From: a virus
Direction: 5' to 3' (one strand)
DNA length: 28,463 nucleotides
Virus record (IMG/VR): IMGVR_UViG_3300031707_003304
Coordinates: 1-28,463 of that record
The notes below the pieces were generated by a model that had not been told where the DNA came from, did not search any database, and saw only the letters and a program-made list of their open reading frames with translations. Within the stretch, counting starts at the first letter, position 1, and the number at the start of each line of letters is the position of its first letter. The position numbers and the translations under genes were made by a program. Shown piece by piece: positions 1 through 8,376 of the stretch.

Positions 1-1224
1 ACTCCCAATCCATGTCCCCGTGTCCCAGTGCTGTTCCTCGGCGACTCCGTACTTCTCGGCGAGAGCAGTCTCGTAGGAGGCGCGGGTCTCCTCCCATATC
101 TTCTGGTGCTCCTCGGATAATCCACCCTCGCCCGGCTCCCCAGTGGACAATCCGCCGCGCGCCATCGCTTCGGCGATAGCCTGATGCGCAAGTGGGTAGT
201 GCTCCAACAACCAATCGGGGTCGAGTTTCCATACAGCATAGGCCTCGGCTACGTTCTCGCCCGGAGTAAGTTGTCCGTTGATTCCATCAACCGTCTCGTC
301 GCCGAATTTTCCCGTGAATGCACCTTGGTCTTGAAGCGCGAACGCCCGCCCATCGGCCAGCATTTGGTCGCTCAGGGCGTGACCTTCCTCGTGCGCCATG
401 ACTTGCGCCCGTCCCGCATCGTCGAGTTCGTAAAACTTCGGCCCGACGGCAATAACTCCGTTCCGGTATTCGGCCTCGGTTGTTAGGTGCTCGTCATAAA
501 CTACAGAGAGTTTTCCGCCGGGCAGACTGCCGCCGACCTCGCCCGGCCTACCCTCGTGGCCGAAGTGCCCGGAGCCGGGGCCGCCGCTGGTCACGAGCGG
601 CCCGCGCTCGCGCACGAGCGGTAGTCGTACATCCAACTGTACGTCGTAGTCGTGGCGCGTGATTGAAAATCCGCGGACCCACAACTCGAACGGCTCGATG
701 CTGGTCGGTACGTCCTTCTGCTCAAGGGTGCTATACCCAAGGGTGACATGGGGACTGTAGATTGTCGGGTCCGCGAAGTCGCCCAGTTTCAGGTCCATCG
801 AGAGTGCCCGATTGATAATCTCCGATTGCAGGCGCAGGAGGGCGGGCGTTGCGGTCACGTCCAACACGACGGCGCTCAGGCCCTCGCCATTGGGCGGAAA
901 GACCTTTATCCCGCGCGCGGTCACGATGAACGGAATCGGAAGCGACAGGTTCTCTTTCAGAGCCGCTATCTGTTCGTCGGTCGCGTCGGGGAAGTAGGCC
1001 AGCGAGATGTGGAAGGTGCCCGGCTCCTGCGGCTCGAACGGGCGCTTGAGAACACCGGCAATGCCGGAGACACGGCGCTGGTAGGCGGCAATCTTCGCAA
1101 GCGCCGCCTCGTCAACATCGTCGTCGCCGTAGCGCGACAGGAACGCGCAGGCATAGGCGGCGCGATTGGCTTCCGCTAACGCCGCCCTGTTGATAATCTG
1201 CGCCGCCCACGAGGGCATGTGCAT
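1..1224 (-). CDS. 2H phosphoesterase fused to HExxH metallopeptidase (3' end outside window)
   Basis: The frame is open from ATG 1224, preceded by a GAGGCGG ribosome site, to the window edge: 408 residues with no stop. The N-terminal part has the two HxS/T motifs of 2H phosphoesterases (LigT/CPDase-like), H72-I-S74 in FHISLAYF and H159-V-T161 in HVTLGY. This fold hydrolyses 2',3'-cyclic phosphates or 2'-5' bonds, and also includes phage Acb1, which cleaves CBASS cyclic nucleotides. Residues 214-232 are a GGPGSGHFGHEGRPGE linker of a kind seen in phage head-associated proteins. The C-terminal part has a zinc-protease motif H278-E-E-G-H282, with E327 in ENVAEAYAVW a likely third ligand. It follows the portal and terminase genes in the same transcript direction, so it could be virion-associated. 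Domain calls rest on motifs; the substrate is unknown. Confidence 0.85.
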   Translation of the reverse strand, partial: MHMPSWAAQIINRAALAEANRAAYACAFLSRYGDDDVDEAALAKIAAYQRRVSGIAGVLKRPFEPQEPGTFHISLAYFPDATDEQIAALKENLSLPIPFIVTARGIKVFPPNGEGLSAVVLDVTATPALLRLQSEIINRALSMDLKLGDFADPTIYSPHVTLGYSTLEQKDVPTSIEPFELWVRGFSITRHDYDVQLDVRLPLVRERGPLVTSGGPGSGHFGHEGRPGEVGGSLPGGKLSVVYDEHLTTEAEYRNGVIAVGPKFYELDDAGRAQVMAHEEGHALSDQMLADGRAFALQDQGAFTGKFGDETVDGINGQLTPGENVAEAYAVWKLDPDWLLEHYPLAHQAIAEAMARGGLSTGEPGEGGLSEEHQKIWEETRASYETALAEKYGVAEEQHWDTGTWIGS

Positions 1225-1236
1225 GGCCGCCTCTTT

Positions 1237-1533
1237 CTAGCGCAACTCGACCACTCCCCACTTCATTTGCCACCCGGCCGATGCGAGGTGGGCAATGAAA
1301 CTCGCCACAACGCCCGTGACGAACTCACTGAGCACAGGCACGTAGATGGGCGCAAGCCAGTTCTGCCCGAACAGAAAGGCCAGCGCGAAGTACACCCAAC
1401 AGCCGGTGCAAAAGTCGCACTCCGCTTGCTCAGTGAGAAACGGATGCAACTTCCAGATGCGAGTCGTGGGGCCGGATGTCTGCCAGAGCCATATCAGGAG
1501 CCGCCCCACGACCGCATAGGCGATAAGGTTCAT
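1237..1533 (-). CDS. small membrane protein with CxFCxGCW motif
   Basis: 98 residues starting MNLIAYAVV. The start is chosen at ATG 1533 because it forms a 4-base ATGA overlap with the stop of the upstream gene; a longer in-frame start at 1548 is less likely. Three hydrophobic stretches are visible: near the N terminus, after the Cys motif (WVYFALAFLFG) and at VLSEFVTGVVASFIAHLA. A Cys-rich loop E-C-D-F-C-T-G-C-W sits between the first two, reminiscent of phage membrane proteins with CxxC near a Trp. It lies between the portal module and the 2H/metallopeptidase gene. Its function is not recognised. Confidence 0.75.
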   Translation of the reverse strand: MNLIAYAVVGRLLIWLWQTSGPTTRIWKLHPFLTEQAECDFCTGCWVYFALAFLFGQNWLAPIYVPVLSEFVTGVVASFIAHLASAGWQMKWGVVELR

Positions 1534-2036
1534 CGCACGAGCATCCACGCCATGTTGATGCCGTTGGTGTCGAAGCCGATGTTGCGCACGAACTCAAGCC
1601 GCCAGCCGTCCGACAGGTAGCCCGACAGCACGGCATCGGCCTGAAAGCCCGTGACCGTGCCAAGTTGGCCGCCGCCCGACAACGTGCGGACGATGTGCTT
1701 GGCTTCCGACAGCCCCGCTCCCTCTTCCGAGCGGGTCAGAATCCACAGCGCGAGTACACCTTCCGGGTTGATGCCAAGGATTTGAAAATCCTTGACGCCC
1801 CAACCCTCTTTGAGCATCTTACCTATTCCCTCGTCGGCGTCCGGTCCAGTCCACGCGCCCGCGGCAGGGTTGCTCGCGCGCGCTAGGGTGCGCCGGATGT
1901 GGTAAATCTCCGTCGCGTGTTCCGGCGGTACCTTCGACGGCCCATCGTCGGGCAGGACCTTCGTGGTGTCCGTCGCCTTCGGTTCCGTCGCGTCCTTCGC
2001 CGCCTTGCTTGTTGCTGTTGCTGTTGCCCTTGGCAT
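1530..2036 (-). CDS. hypothetical protein in head module
   Basis: 168 residues. The start ATG 2036 has a strong GGGAGGTT site and follows the stop of the zinc-ribbon gene at 2038. The first ~45 residues are low-complexity, rich in Ala, Thr and Lys (MPRATATATSKAAKDATEP), and look disordered. The rest is a compact globular sequence with GWGVKDFQILGINPEGVLALWILTR and an Ala/Gly-rich middle. No family is recognised. Position between portal and fusion protein suggests a head-completion, decoration or scaffolding-like role, but this is inference from order only. Confidence 0.75.
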   Translation of the reverse strand: MPRATATATSKAAKDATEPKATDTTKVLPDDGPSKVPPEHATEIYHIRRTLARASNPAAGAWTGPDADEGIGKMLKEGWGVKDFQILGINPEGVLALWILTRSEEGAGLSEAKHIVRTLSGGGQLGTVTGFQADAVLSGYLSDGWRLEFVRNIGFDTNGINMAWMLVR

Positions 2037-2037
2037 G

Positions 2038-2340
2038 CTAACCTCCCGTCAGATTTGTTGGCGCGCTGGCCAACTGGGCTGGCCGTCCCTCGCTAACGCC
2101 TCCCTCGGCGCTCGCCTCCCAGCCTGAAAGGCGAATCATGTCATCGAAACCGCACTGACAAACCAGCCGCGTCCTCACGGTTCCGTCGTGCTCGACCTCT
2201 CCCTCTCGCAATCCATACACCCGCCCGCACGGGCAGGTTACGCTCGCCGTTCGCTCAGTCTGCCGACCGCGCGGCGACCTGAACTTCACATCCCGCCATG
2301 ACGCAGGTTGATAATCCCTGCTCTCCGTGAAAGTCCGCAT
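2038..2340 (-). CDS. small zinc-ribbon protein
   Basis: 100 residues starting MRTFTESRDYQPAS. It has a probable zinc ribbon made of CPCGRVYGL and, about 30 residues later, CQCGFDDMIRL, the usual pattern of short phage CxC/CxxC ribbons. The start lies a few bases after the portal stop at 2344, so translation is probably coupled to portal; the ribosome site is weak. The D-Y-Q-P segment is encoded by one of the repeated GATTATCAA motifs. Confidence 0.7.
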   Translation of the reverse strand: MRTFTESRDYQPASWRDVKFRSPRGRQTERTASVTCPCGRVYGLREGEVEHDGTVRTRLVCQCGFDDMIRLSGWEASAEGGVSEGRPAQLASAPTNLTGG

Positions 2341-2343
2341 GTG

Positions 2344-4770
2344 CTACCGCCCGTTCCACGGACGGTATTCGTTCGTCCCCACCTTGGCCAGAAGTTCGGC
2401 CTCGTTGAACATGATGTCGCAGTGGCACACGCTCGGATGCGCGGGCGGCACGGGCGACGGTTCATTGCGGAACACGGTCGGGTACGCAAAGTCAATCGGC
2501 ACAAAACCCATGGCCTCGTTGCCCGCGCACAGGGGACATGGGTGCACGTTGCCCTTGGCTGTTACGCCGCGTTTGCCGCGGTGGACCCACGCCTTCGTGG
2601 TCAGGCCGGACATCTTGAACTGCACGAGTCGCCCGGTCGTTTCGGCGTGCGCGATTTCGGTATTGACAATCGAGTTGCTCCGCGCCTCGCTCATCTCCAC
2701 GAGTCCCTCGCGGATGAGTTTCGTGACATCGCCGATGAAGCCATCTACTTGCAGGATGTGTTCGGCGGTCGCGCCGTCACGAATGGCCTGCGCAATCTCC
2801 GGCGAACTCAAACCCTGCCGCACACCGGCTACCACGACACGCCGGATGAAGGTCTTGGTCGCTTCGTCCACCCAGCGCACGAGATTAGCCGCGCGCTCCT
2901 CAAGCAAGGCGATGGTCGCCCTGTTCCTGAGGTTGAATGAATATCCCGTCATGGCGTAGTCACGCCGCTGGCCCGCCTCGTACAGCGCGTGCACGATGGC
3001 ATAGCCCGCGTTCACCGCCCCGGCCTCCGCCGCCGCGCGCATCACGACCATGATTTCGTCCTTGCGGGCGTCGGTGGCTGTTCTCCACCACGGGTCATCG
3101 GCCAGATGCTTTTCGACCTCGACCCGCAGTTCGTCGGCCTCACTTCGCAACACGGCGTTCTCGACCTCGTTCGGCTCGTCGAAGTCGAAGGCCAGCATCT
3201 CGGGGAGCCACGTTTCCTCGATTTGTTCATCGGTGAGGTCGAGGAAAGTTCGCTCCACCTTGGGGACCATGGCCGTTGTTACCGCGCGCACAAGCCTGCG
3301 CAATCGCGGTTCCTCGGCGCGCTCGACCACGAGGGTGAGCGCCGGTTTGATAATCCGCGCCATCTCGGCTTGCAGTTGCTCTGTGGTTCGCGTTCCGGCA
3401 ATACCGCGCTGTGTCAGCAGTCCACTATCGCCTCGCCCGCCCTGACTCACGGGGACCCCGCCCAACTCCGCGGATGACGTGCCGCTGGCCGCCGCCTCAA
3501 GAGGATTCGGCGGCATGATGGGAAGGCCGGTCGCCGGGTCAATAGCGCCGGGCATCGCCGGAGGCGGAGGCAAAGCCTCGGGGTCAATCTCGACCTTGAG
3601 CACGCCGGTCGCGACCAATTCGCGCCGCCCTTCCGCCGCGTCAATGAAACCCGCTTCCTTGGCGGCCGTCAGCCCTTGCACGTATGTCATCACGGCGCGG
3701 CCCTTGCCGAGCGTCACTTCGTCATCGTCTATCTTCCAGATGAATTTGAGTTTGTCTCCAACAACGCGGTCCATGGCGTTCTCAAGTTTGGTTCGGACAA
3801 GTGCCTGTCCACTGCGCCTCGATTGCCGCTCTCCCCGGATAACGCCCGCAAGAGTTTTCTCGCCGCCCATGTCCTCCATGCCGATGTCAGAGAGTCGCAT
3901 CCCGTAAGCCGCGGCAAGGATTTGCGCGTACTTGATGGTTGTCTTGTCGTATAGCAGGTCGGTGGGAGGGCGGTTGAAAGGAATCCACACGGCGGGTTTT
4001 GTGTGCTGATAGAGAACGGGCACCTTGAATCCGTCGATTCCAGTGAACAGAGCCTTGGCATTGGCAATCCACTCCTCGGCATCCTGTTCCTCCATGTCAA
4101 TCAGGTCGAGGATGCCCGCCTCGGGCGTGTCGAGCAAGAGATTCGCGTAATAGCGGTCGCCGCGGAACAGCATCTCAATGGCGAGGTACGCCTTCTCAGG
4201 CGGGGCCATGCCCCATCCCTTGCGGTCAATCTCCGGGCGCGGCGTCACGTACAACCGCTCGATGGCATACTTTGGAAATCTGACGGTGCGCGTGGGCATC
4301 TGCTTGACCCGTTGTTCAACCGGGTCATCCGGGTCGCCAGTGGGCAGAAGTGTCGCACCGTCAATGTGTTCTATCCACAGCACATCGCCGTCGGGCGAGT
4401 CGTCCTCGCGGCCCACCTCGAACGCGCCGCCGAACGGAATGTCGAGCATGTCCTGCAATACGAGTTCGCAGAATGTGTCGAAGTCGCCCTCGGCGTCCTC
4501 GAGGACTTTCTTGATTCGGTCAATGGACTTCTTGAGGCTGGGGCTTTGCTTGTCGCCGGGGTCCTTCGCCACGACATCCCACGGGGTTGATAATACGTTC
4601 TGAATGAGTGTGTCGCGACAGACGAGGCAGAGCGCCTGATTGCGCACGAACGAGCGCCACCGCTCGGCCATGAGCCAGCCCGGATGCCCCCAGTAGGGGA
4701 CCACGCGGTTGAGGTACGCGGGCAGATGCAGGGCGCGCGCGTTATCGGTTGGGTCAGTAGGCTTTGCCAT
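2344..4770 (-). CDS. portal protein fused to MuF-like minor head protein
   Basis: 808 residues. The N-terminal ~430 residues read as a portal (connector) protein: MAERWRSFVRNQALC, the WDVVAKDP segment, and the FKVPVLYQHTKPAVWIPF region typical of portals that interact with terminase. A Pro/Gly/Ala linker follows around residues 400-450. From about residue 600 the sequence matches Mu F-type minor head proteins: ARSNSIVNTEIAHAETTGR, then C745-P-L-C748 and HPSVCHC near 778-784. Portals and MuF proteins are normally separate adjacent genes, so this single frame is a natural fusion. The ATG at 4770 has GGAG 7 bases upstream. It lies directly downstream of the large terminase, as expected for a head module. 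Confidence 0.92.
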   Translation of the reverse strand: MAKPTDPTDNARALHLPAYLNRVVPYWGHPGWLMAERWRSFVRNQALCLVCRDTLIQNVLSTPWDVVAKDPGDKQSPSLKKSIDRIKKVLEDAEGDFDTFCELVLQDMLDIPFGGAFEVGREDDSPDGDVLWIEHIDGATLLPTGDPDDPVEQRVKQMPTRTVRFPKYAIERLYVTPRPEIDRKGWGMAPPEKAYLAIEMLFRGDRYYANLLLDTPEAGILDLIDMEEQDAEEWIANAKALFTGIDGFKVPVLYQHTKPAVWIPFNRPPTDLLYDKTTIKYAQILAAAYGMRLSDIGMEDMGGEKTLAGVIRGERQSRRSGQALVRTKLENAMDRVVGDKLKFIWKIDDDEVTLGKGRAVMTYVQGLTAAKEAGFIDAAEGRRELVATGVLKVEIDPEALPPPPAMPGAIDPATGLPIMPPNPLEAAASGTSSAELGGVPVSQGGRGDSGLLTQRGIAGTRTTEQLQAEMARIIKPALTLVVERAEEPRLRRLVRAVTTAMVPKVERTFLDLTDEQIEETWLPEMLAFDFDEPNEVENAVLRSEADELRVEVEKHLADDPWWRTATDARKDEIMVVMRAAAEAGAVNAGYAIVHALYEAGQRRDYAMTGYSFNLRNRATIALLEERAANLVRWVDEATKTFIRRVVVAGVRQGLSSPEIAQAIRDGATAEHILQVDGFIGDVTKLIREGLVEMSEARSNSIVNTEIAHAETTGRLVQFKMSGLTTKAWVHRGKRGVTAKGNVHPCPLCAGNEAMGFVPIDFAYPTVFRNEPSPVPPAHPSVCHCDIMFNEAELLAKVGTNEYRPWNGR

Positions 4771-4918
4771 GTGGATTCTCCAACCTCGCTGTGCGAGGAT
4801 TTAGGCTAACGACCGTGCGCCCGCCGTAGGCGGGCTTGCGCGAGCACCCCGAATCCGGGGGGCCAAGGAACTGCCTGTCGAGAAAAGCATACCAGTGCAG
4901 GAATGATTGATAAAGCAT
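4754..4918 (-). CDS. possible 54-residue ORF overlapping portal start
   Basis: ATG 4918 is preceded by AAGGTG, and the frame overlaps the first 17 bases of portal. The peptide begins MLYQSFLHWYAFLDRQFL. Its second half is only the translation of three strong hairpins (see next entry) and looks unlike a folded protein. It is listed because the ribosome site is reasonable and genes here are dense, but a non-coding leader is at least as likely. Confidence 0.25.
   Translation of the reverse strand: MLYQSFLHWYAFLDRQFLGPPDSGCSRKPAYGGRTVVSLNPRTARLENPHGKAY
4784..4860 (-). promoter_or_regulatory. three consecutive hairpins in the terminase-portal gap
   Basis: Three perfect short hairpins lie in the 167-base gap between the large terminase stop and the portal start. 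They are CCTCGC/GCGAGG with a 3-base loop (4784-4798), GCCCGCC/GGCGGGC with a 3-base loop (4819-4835) and CCCCG/CGGGG with a 4-base loop (4847-4860). The one nearest portal sits just upstream of its ribosome site. None is followed by a run of U on the minus strand, so a classical terminator is unlikely. mRNA stabilisation or translational control is plausible. Confidence 0.5.
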
Positions 4919-4937
4919 GTTTGCACCTTGCGATAGG

Positions 4938-6527
4938 CTATCTTGGCCCCGAAATTGCCTTGAATCCAATCTTGCGCCACTTCGGCTGGCCGGTCTCGAT
5001 GTTGAACGCTCCGTCGGCACTGTCCACTTGGTCATCGTGCTTGCCGTGGTCAAACTCGGCAAGTTCGGCCATGAACTGCTTGTTCCATGGTCCGCGGAGC
5101 AGGAACACGTTGCCAGCGTTCACCTGAGCGGCGAGCGGCATGGCGCGTACCCGCTTGTCGCCGCTTGGCAGGTCGCCGTCAACGTCGAATCCTTGGAGGA
5201 AGCCAATGTAGTCCTGCACCTGCGCCTTGCCCGCCTGCCCACCTTCTTGCTCGATGCGGACCCGCACCCTGCGTCCATCCGTCTGCGCCGTCAACCCGAT
5301 GGTCGCGCGCACGCCCTCGGGTGACGCGCGCATGCGCACCACATCCCAAATGAACGACTTGGCCTCGAACGTTGTCAGACCTGTACCTACGGTCCAGTCC
5401 GGGTCGCTCTTGGATGTCTTGGCCTCTGTACCCGCGAGGTCCCAGTAGCGTGTGCCCTTGTGGACTTCGACTATGCGCGGAGGTTTGCCCGGCTCGTCAG
5501 GGGCATCAACTTCGGCGACCTCCGCAGGCAGTGCGTCCACAATCTGAAGCCGGGCGATATTGAAAACGTCGCCGGTGCTGGCAATCGGGTGCTGTTGGTA
5601 TTCAGCATTCCAGACGAACGGGCTGGCCTTCTCTTTGAGGTCGAGCAAGAACGTCTTTGAAAATCGCTTGGGGGCCAAAGGCGCTTCAATCTCGCGCCCG
5701 AGAATGTCGCCTTCCTCTGCGAGCGCCGGATAGCGCAGGACAGTCCACTCCCCGCCCTCTGTTACCTCGCCCTCGGATTCGAGCAGGCGGCCCGCGAGGT
5801 CGTCGAGATGCCAGCGCGTCATCATAAAGATGACCGCGCTGTTCTCCCACATGCGGGTGCGGAACGTGCCGTCGTACCAACTCCACGCCCCCTCGCGCAT
5901 GGTCTCCGATTGCGCGTCCGCCCAACTTTCGAACGGGTCATCAATGATGCCAAGGCCGAACCCGTGGCCGGTGATAGGGCCGCCGAGGCCCGCGGCCAGC
6001 GCATAGCCCTTGCGCCCGAGGATGTGCCAATCTGTGACGCGCCGGTTGTTCGGGTCCCCGTTGATGTACGGGAAGATGTCGCGGTAGGCGTCGGACTCAA
6101 GGACACTGCGCGCGCGTCGGCTGTTGTCGTAGGCTTTGGCCGCCGCGTAGGAAATGAGCGCAACGGGCAAGTCCGGGTTGTGCGCCAGCCAGAAGGGCGG
6201 CGTGCGGATGCTCACCAGTTCCGACTTGCCGTGCTGGGGCGGCGCGAAAATCATCAGTTTGGGAATCTCGCGCGTGCCGTCCGCGCGCGGGATGACGACC
6301 TTCTGCAACGCCCCGGCAAGGTGCCGATGAAACTCCTCGGTCTTGTAGGTCGGGTAGGTATGCTCGGTGAAATCAATGAGCGACGTGCGGGCGGCACGCA
6401 TCTTGGCCGCCACTGCCGGGTCGTTCGGTTCCGGCGGGTCGGCGGCTTGCGCGATTCCAACCGCCCTGTCGCTTATCCAGTCCTCGGGCGGGATGCGGAA
6501 TTTGTACTGCGTGTCGCGGACAACCAC
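4938..6527 (-). CDS. terminase large subunit
   Basis: 529 residues; the packaging motor ATPase and headful or site-specific nuclease. Walker A is APPQHGKS (residues 95-102), Walker B is GLGIIDD (192-197), and the MTRWH segment near 236-240 matches the region after Walker B. The C-terminal RNase H-like nuclease shows YWDLAG (first Asp ~363) and HDDQVDSADG (497-506). Start is GTG 6527 with GGAGG 7 bases upstream. The length is typical for the family. It lies upstream of portal and downstream of a zinc-binding candidate small terminase. Confidence 0.95.
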   Translation of the reverse strand: MVVRDTQYKFRIPPEDWISDRAVGIAQAADPPEPNDPAVAAKMRAARTSLIDFTEHTYPTYKTEEFHRHLAGALQKVVIPRADGTREIPKLMIFAPPQHGKSELVSIRTPPFWLAHNPDLPVALISYAAAKAYDNSRRARSVLESDAYRDIFPYINGDPNNRRVTDWHILGRKGYALAAGLGGPITGHGFGLGIIDDPFESWADAQSETMREGAWSWYDGTFRTRMWENSAVIFMMTRWHLDDLAGRLLESEGEVTEGGEWTVLRYPALAEEGDILGREIEAPLAPKRFSKTFLLDLKEKASPFVWNAEYQQHPIASTGDVFNIARLQIVDALPAEVAEVDAPDEPGKPPRIVEVHKGTRYWDLAGTEAKTSKSDPDWTVGTGLTTFEAKSFIWDVVRMRASPEGVRATIGLTAQTDGRRVRVRIEQEGGQAGKAQVQDYIGFLQGFDVDGDLPSGDKRVRAMPLAAQVNAGNVFLLRGPWNKQFMAELAEFDHGKHDDQVDSADGAFNIETGQPKWRKIGFKAISGPR

Positions 6528-6530
6528 GGG

Positions 6531-6683
6531 CTAACCTCCGACGTACTCGCCGCAGTGATAGCAGAAACCCAATCCGATTCCGGTTGGGTTGGAGCGGATG
6601 ATGTAGACGTGGCGATTGAAAAAGCACAACAGACGGGCGATGGGCCACTTGGCCCACCACGGCCTAATCTCTCTTGACGACAT
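6531..6683 (-). CDS. 50-residue zinc-ribbon-like peptide
   Basis: A short gene between the candidate small and large terminase genes. ATG 6683 has a strong AGGAGG 8 bases upstream and overlaps the 3' end of the upstream gene by 20 bases; the stop at 6531 is four bases before the terminase GTG. The peptide is basic and aromatic (MSSREIRPWWAKWPIARLLC), then FNRHVYIIRSN, and ends FCYHCGEYVGG with one CxxC pair. The spacing on both sides and the ribosome site make it a believable gene despite its size. Function unknown. Confidence 0.65.
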   Translation of the reverse strand: MSSREIRPWWAKWPIARLLCFFNRHVYIIRSNPTGIGLGFCYHCGEYVGG

Positions 6684-7614
6684 CTACGATGCCTCCTGTG
6701 CGTATCCCGGCGGCCTCGGCGGCGGCTACGGGGAACACTGAGCGGATTTCGCGCGCGAACGCGCCTCGGTCTACGGGGTTGGGGATGTACTTGAGCACCA
6801 ACTGCTGAAGCCACACGGTGAATTCGAGGACCTGATTGATGGGGACCGCCTGCTTGTTGGCGAAACCCCACTTACGTTCCGTCTCACTCAAGCGCCGGAT
6901 GAGTTCGGTGTTCTCGCGGAACTCCTCCCACAGCCGCTTAGTGATAAAGGCCGGGTCGAGCGCGGCGCGCAACAGAGCCATGCCCGCTCGTACCTGCGAG
7001 TCCTGATGCGTGACAATGCCGACCTCAATCATGTTGGCGGCCTGCATGATGACATCCACGCTGGCCGCCGGGTTGTTGTCGTTCATCATCTCCATGATTT
7101 GGTCGGTGCGCGTGGCCGCGAGGGCAATCTCTTGGCTGAGTTCGAGGAGCGACGGGTGCGCTATGATGCGGTTGAATGCCGCACTGATTTGGGACGAAAC
7201 CATATATTTAGCAGATTTGATACCTTTCGGATTCGCCCCGTGCATGCGACATACACTGAAACCCGGCGCAACGTGGTTCTTGCACCGGCGCGGAAATCCG
7301 CACACGGGGCATACTGTCGAGGGGTCGCCACGCGGGTAGCGGTACTCGCACCCGGTCGCGGGATTGCGGCACACCTTGCGCCGAGCCGTACATCGCTCGG
7401 AATCGCTCGATGCAATCTCTGATTGAAAATCGGGGGGACGAATGCCGGGCAGTGGCGCGGGGGGAGGCGAGGGGTAGTCCAGCCGCTCTTTGACGGTAGC
7501 GGCTACCTCCCGGCGCGTGCGCGTTGGCTTGGTTGGTCTACGGTTGGATGCCGCGCCCGTCAGGGGCGCGCGACTCTTGGCCGTCTTGCGAGACTTCGGC
7601 TTCCGTTGTGCCAT
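6664..7614 (-). CDS. zinc-binding protein, candidate terminase small subunit
   Basis: 316 residues from ATG 7614 (MAQRKPKSRKTAKSR); a GTG three codons upstream is also possible. The N-terminal ~60 residues are very basic and disordered. A Cys/His-rich segment CPVCGFPRRCKNHV...CRMHGANPKG (roughly 105-140) resembles the CRMHG-type N termini of some phage small terminases and terminase-linked proteins. The rest is largely helical, including LLELSQEIALAATRTDQIMEM and RLSETERKWGFANKQ. Location immediately upstream of the large terminase supports a DNA-recognition role in packaging. The family assignment is inference. Confidence 0.6.
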   Translation of the reverse strand: MAQRKPKSRKTAKSRAPLTGAASNRRPTKPTRTRREVAATVKERLDYPSPPPAPLPGIRPPDFQSEIASSDSERCTARRKVCRNPATGCEYRYPRGDPSTVCPVCGFPRRCKNHVAPGFSVCRMHGANPKGIKSAKYMVSSQISAAFNRIIAHPSLLELSQEIALAATRTDQIMEMMNDNNPAASVDVIMQAANMIEVGIVTHQDSQVRAGMALLRAALDPAFITKRLWEEFRENTELIRRLSETERKWGFANKQAVPINQVLEFTVWLQQLVLKYIPNPVDRGAFAREIRSVFPVAAAEAAGIRTGGIVDVVKRD

Positions 7615-7804
7615 TGGCACCACTCAGGTTGGAGTCAGGGCGCTCCATGCCATTTGGCACCGGGTATCCGAGTTCACTGCAACGGGCGCACCGCAGGCGT
7701 TTGATGCCTTCGGTGATTGTTTCGTCTTTCCAGTCGTGGCCTACAACTGAGCAAAGGACCGGTTTCAGGACCGGCTTCAGGACAGGCAACAGCGGGATGC
7801 TCAT
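7538..7804 (-). CDS. small zinc-ribbon protein, DUF1660-like
   Basis: 88 residues; ATG 7804 forms an ATGA overlap with the upstream stop at 7801. The sequence has LCSVVGHDW...RLRCARCSELGY, the GH-x-W plus CxxC layout of small prophage proteins in the DUF1660 group. The N terminus has a threefold 12-base repeat encoding P-V-L-K-P-V-L-K-P-V-L. The C terminus overlaps the next gene by about 77 bases and is probably disordered. Function unknown. Confidence 0.65.
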   Translation of the reverse strand: MSIPLLPVLKPVLKPVLCSVVGHDWKDETITEGIKRLRCARCSELGYPVPNGMERPDSNLSGANGTTEAEVSQDGQESRAPDGRGIQP

Positions 7805-8376
7805 TCTGCGCCTCCATCTGTGTAGTCGCGCGCCGGTTCGTAGCGGGGCGTGGGCAGGTCGAAAGCATCCGCGCTCGACACGCCCGGAATGATAATCCCT
7901 GCGGCCCGGACGTATTCCAACAGCGGCTTCACCTCGTGCCAGTACAGGTGACGCACGGGCGGCTTGCCGCTGGGTAGTTGAAAGTCAAGTTGCAGTAGCG
8001 TCCAGCACGAGTAGGGGGTCCTGAGTACGGTACGGTCGAGCACGGTGCCGACCACGGCGTTCCGCAGGAACGCATCCATCCCAATCCATCGGTAGAGTTG
8101 GAGCGGCCCGTAGTTGACCTCGATGAGATTGGTAATCCCGCGCCCGACCAGATAGCCGAGCACGGCGAGGTCGTAGAACGAACTCACCTGCGTGACCACT
8201 TCCATCTCCGGCTCGCGTATGCGCAGGTAGACCCACTGGCCGAAGAATCGCGTGCTCTCGCTCGGGGGAATGACAATCCCCGCGTAGGCAAAGACAACAG
8301 GCTCCCCGCCCTCAAGACTAGGACGCGGGACCGTCAGCGTCAGAGCGCCCCGTGGCTCCCTCGCCATTCTTGGCAT
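7801..8376 (-). CDS. hypothetical protein
   Basis: 191 residues starting MPRMAREPRGALT; a second ATG at 8367 is equally plausible. The sequence is of mixed alpha/beta character: VVFAYAGIVIPPSESTRFFGQWVYLRI, SSFYDLAVLGYLVGRG, CWTLLQLDFQLPSGK and YWHEVKPLLEYVRAAG. No motif is recognised. The 5' end overlaps the upstream gene by about 60 bases, and the stop overlaps the next start by ATGA, so it is part of the same translational chain. Confidence 0.65.
   Translation of the reverse strand: MPRMAREPRGALTLTVPRPSLEGGEPVVFAYAGIVIPPSESTRFFGQWVYLRIREPEMEVVTQVSSFYDLAVLGYLVGRGITNLIEVNYGPLQLYRWIGMDAFLRNAVVGTVLDRTVLRTPYSCWTLLQLDFQLPSGKPPVRHLYWHEVKPLLEYVRAAGIIIPGVSSADAFDLPTPRYEPARDYTDGGAE

Noticed and set aside
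184-1179. Plus-strand ORFs at the left edge
   Set aside because: They are antisense to the long 2H/metallopeptidase frame, which has clear motifs and reads unbroken to the edge.
2308-4603. Long plus-strand ORFs antisense to portal
   Set aside because: High-GC shadow frames; no motifs or ribosome sites, while the minus frame is a recognisable portal.
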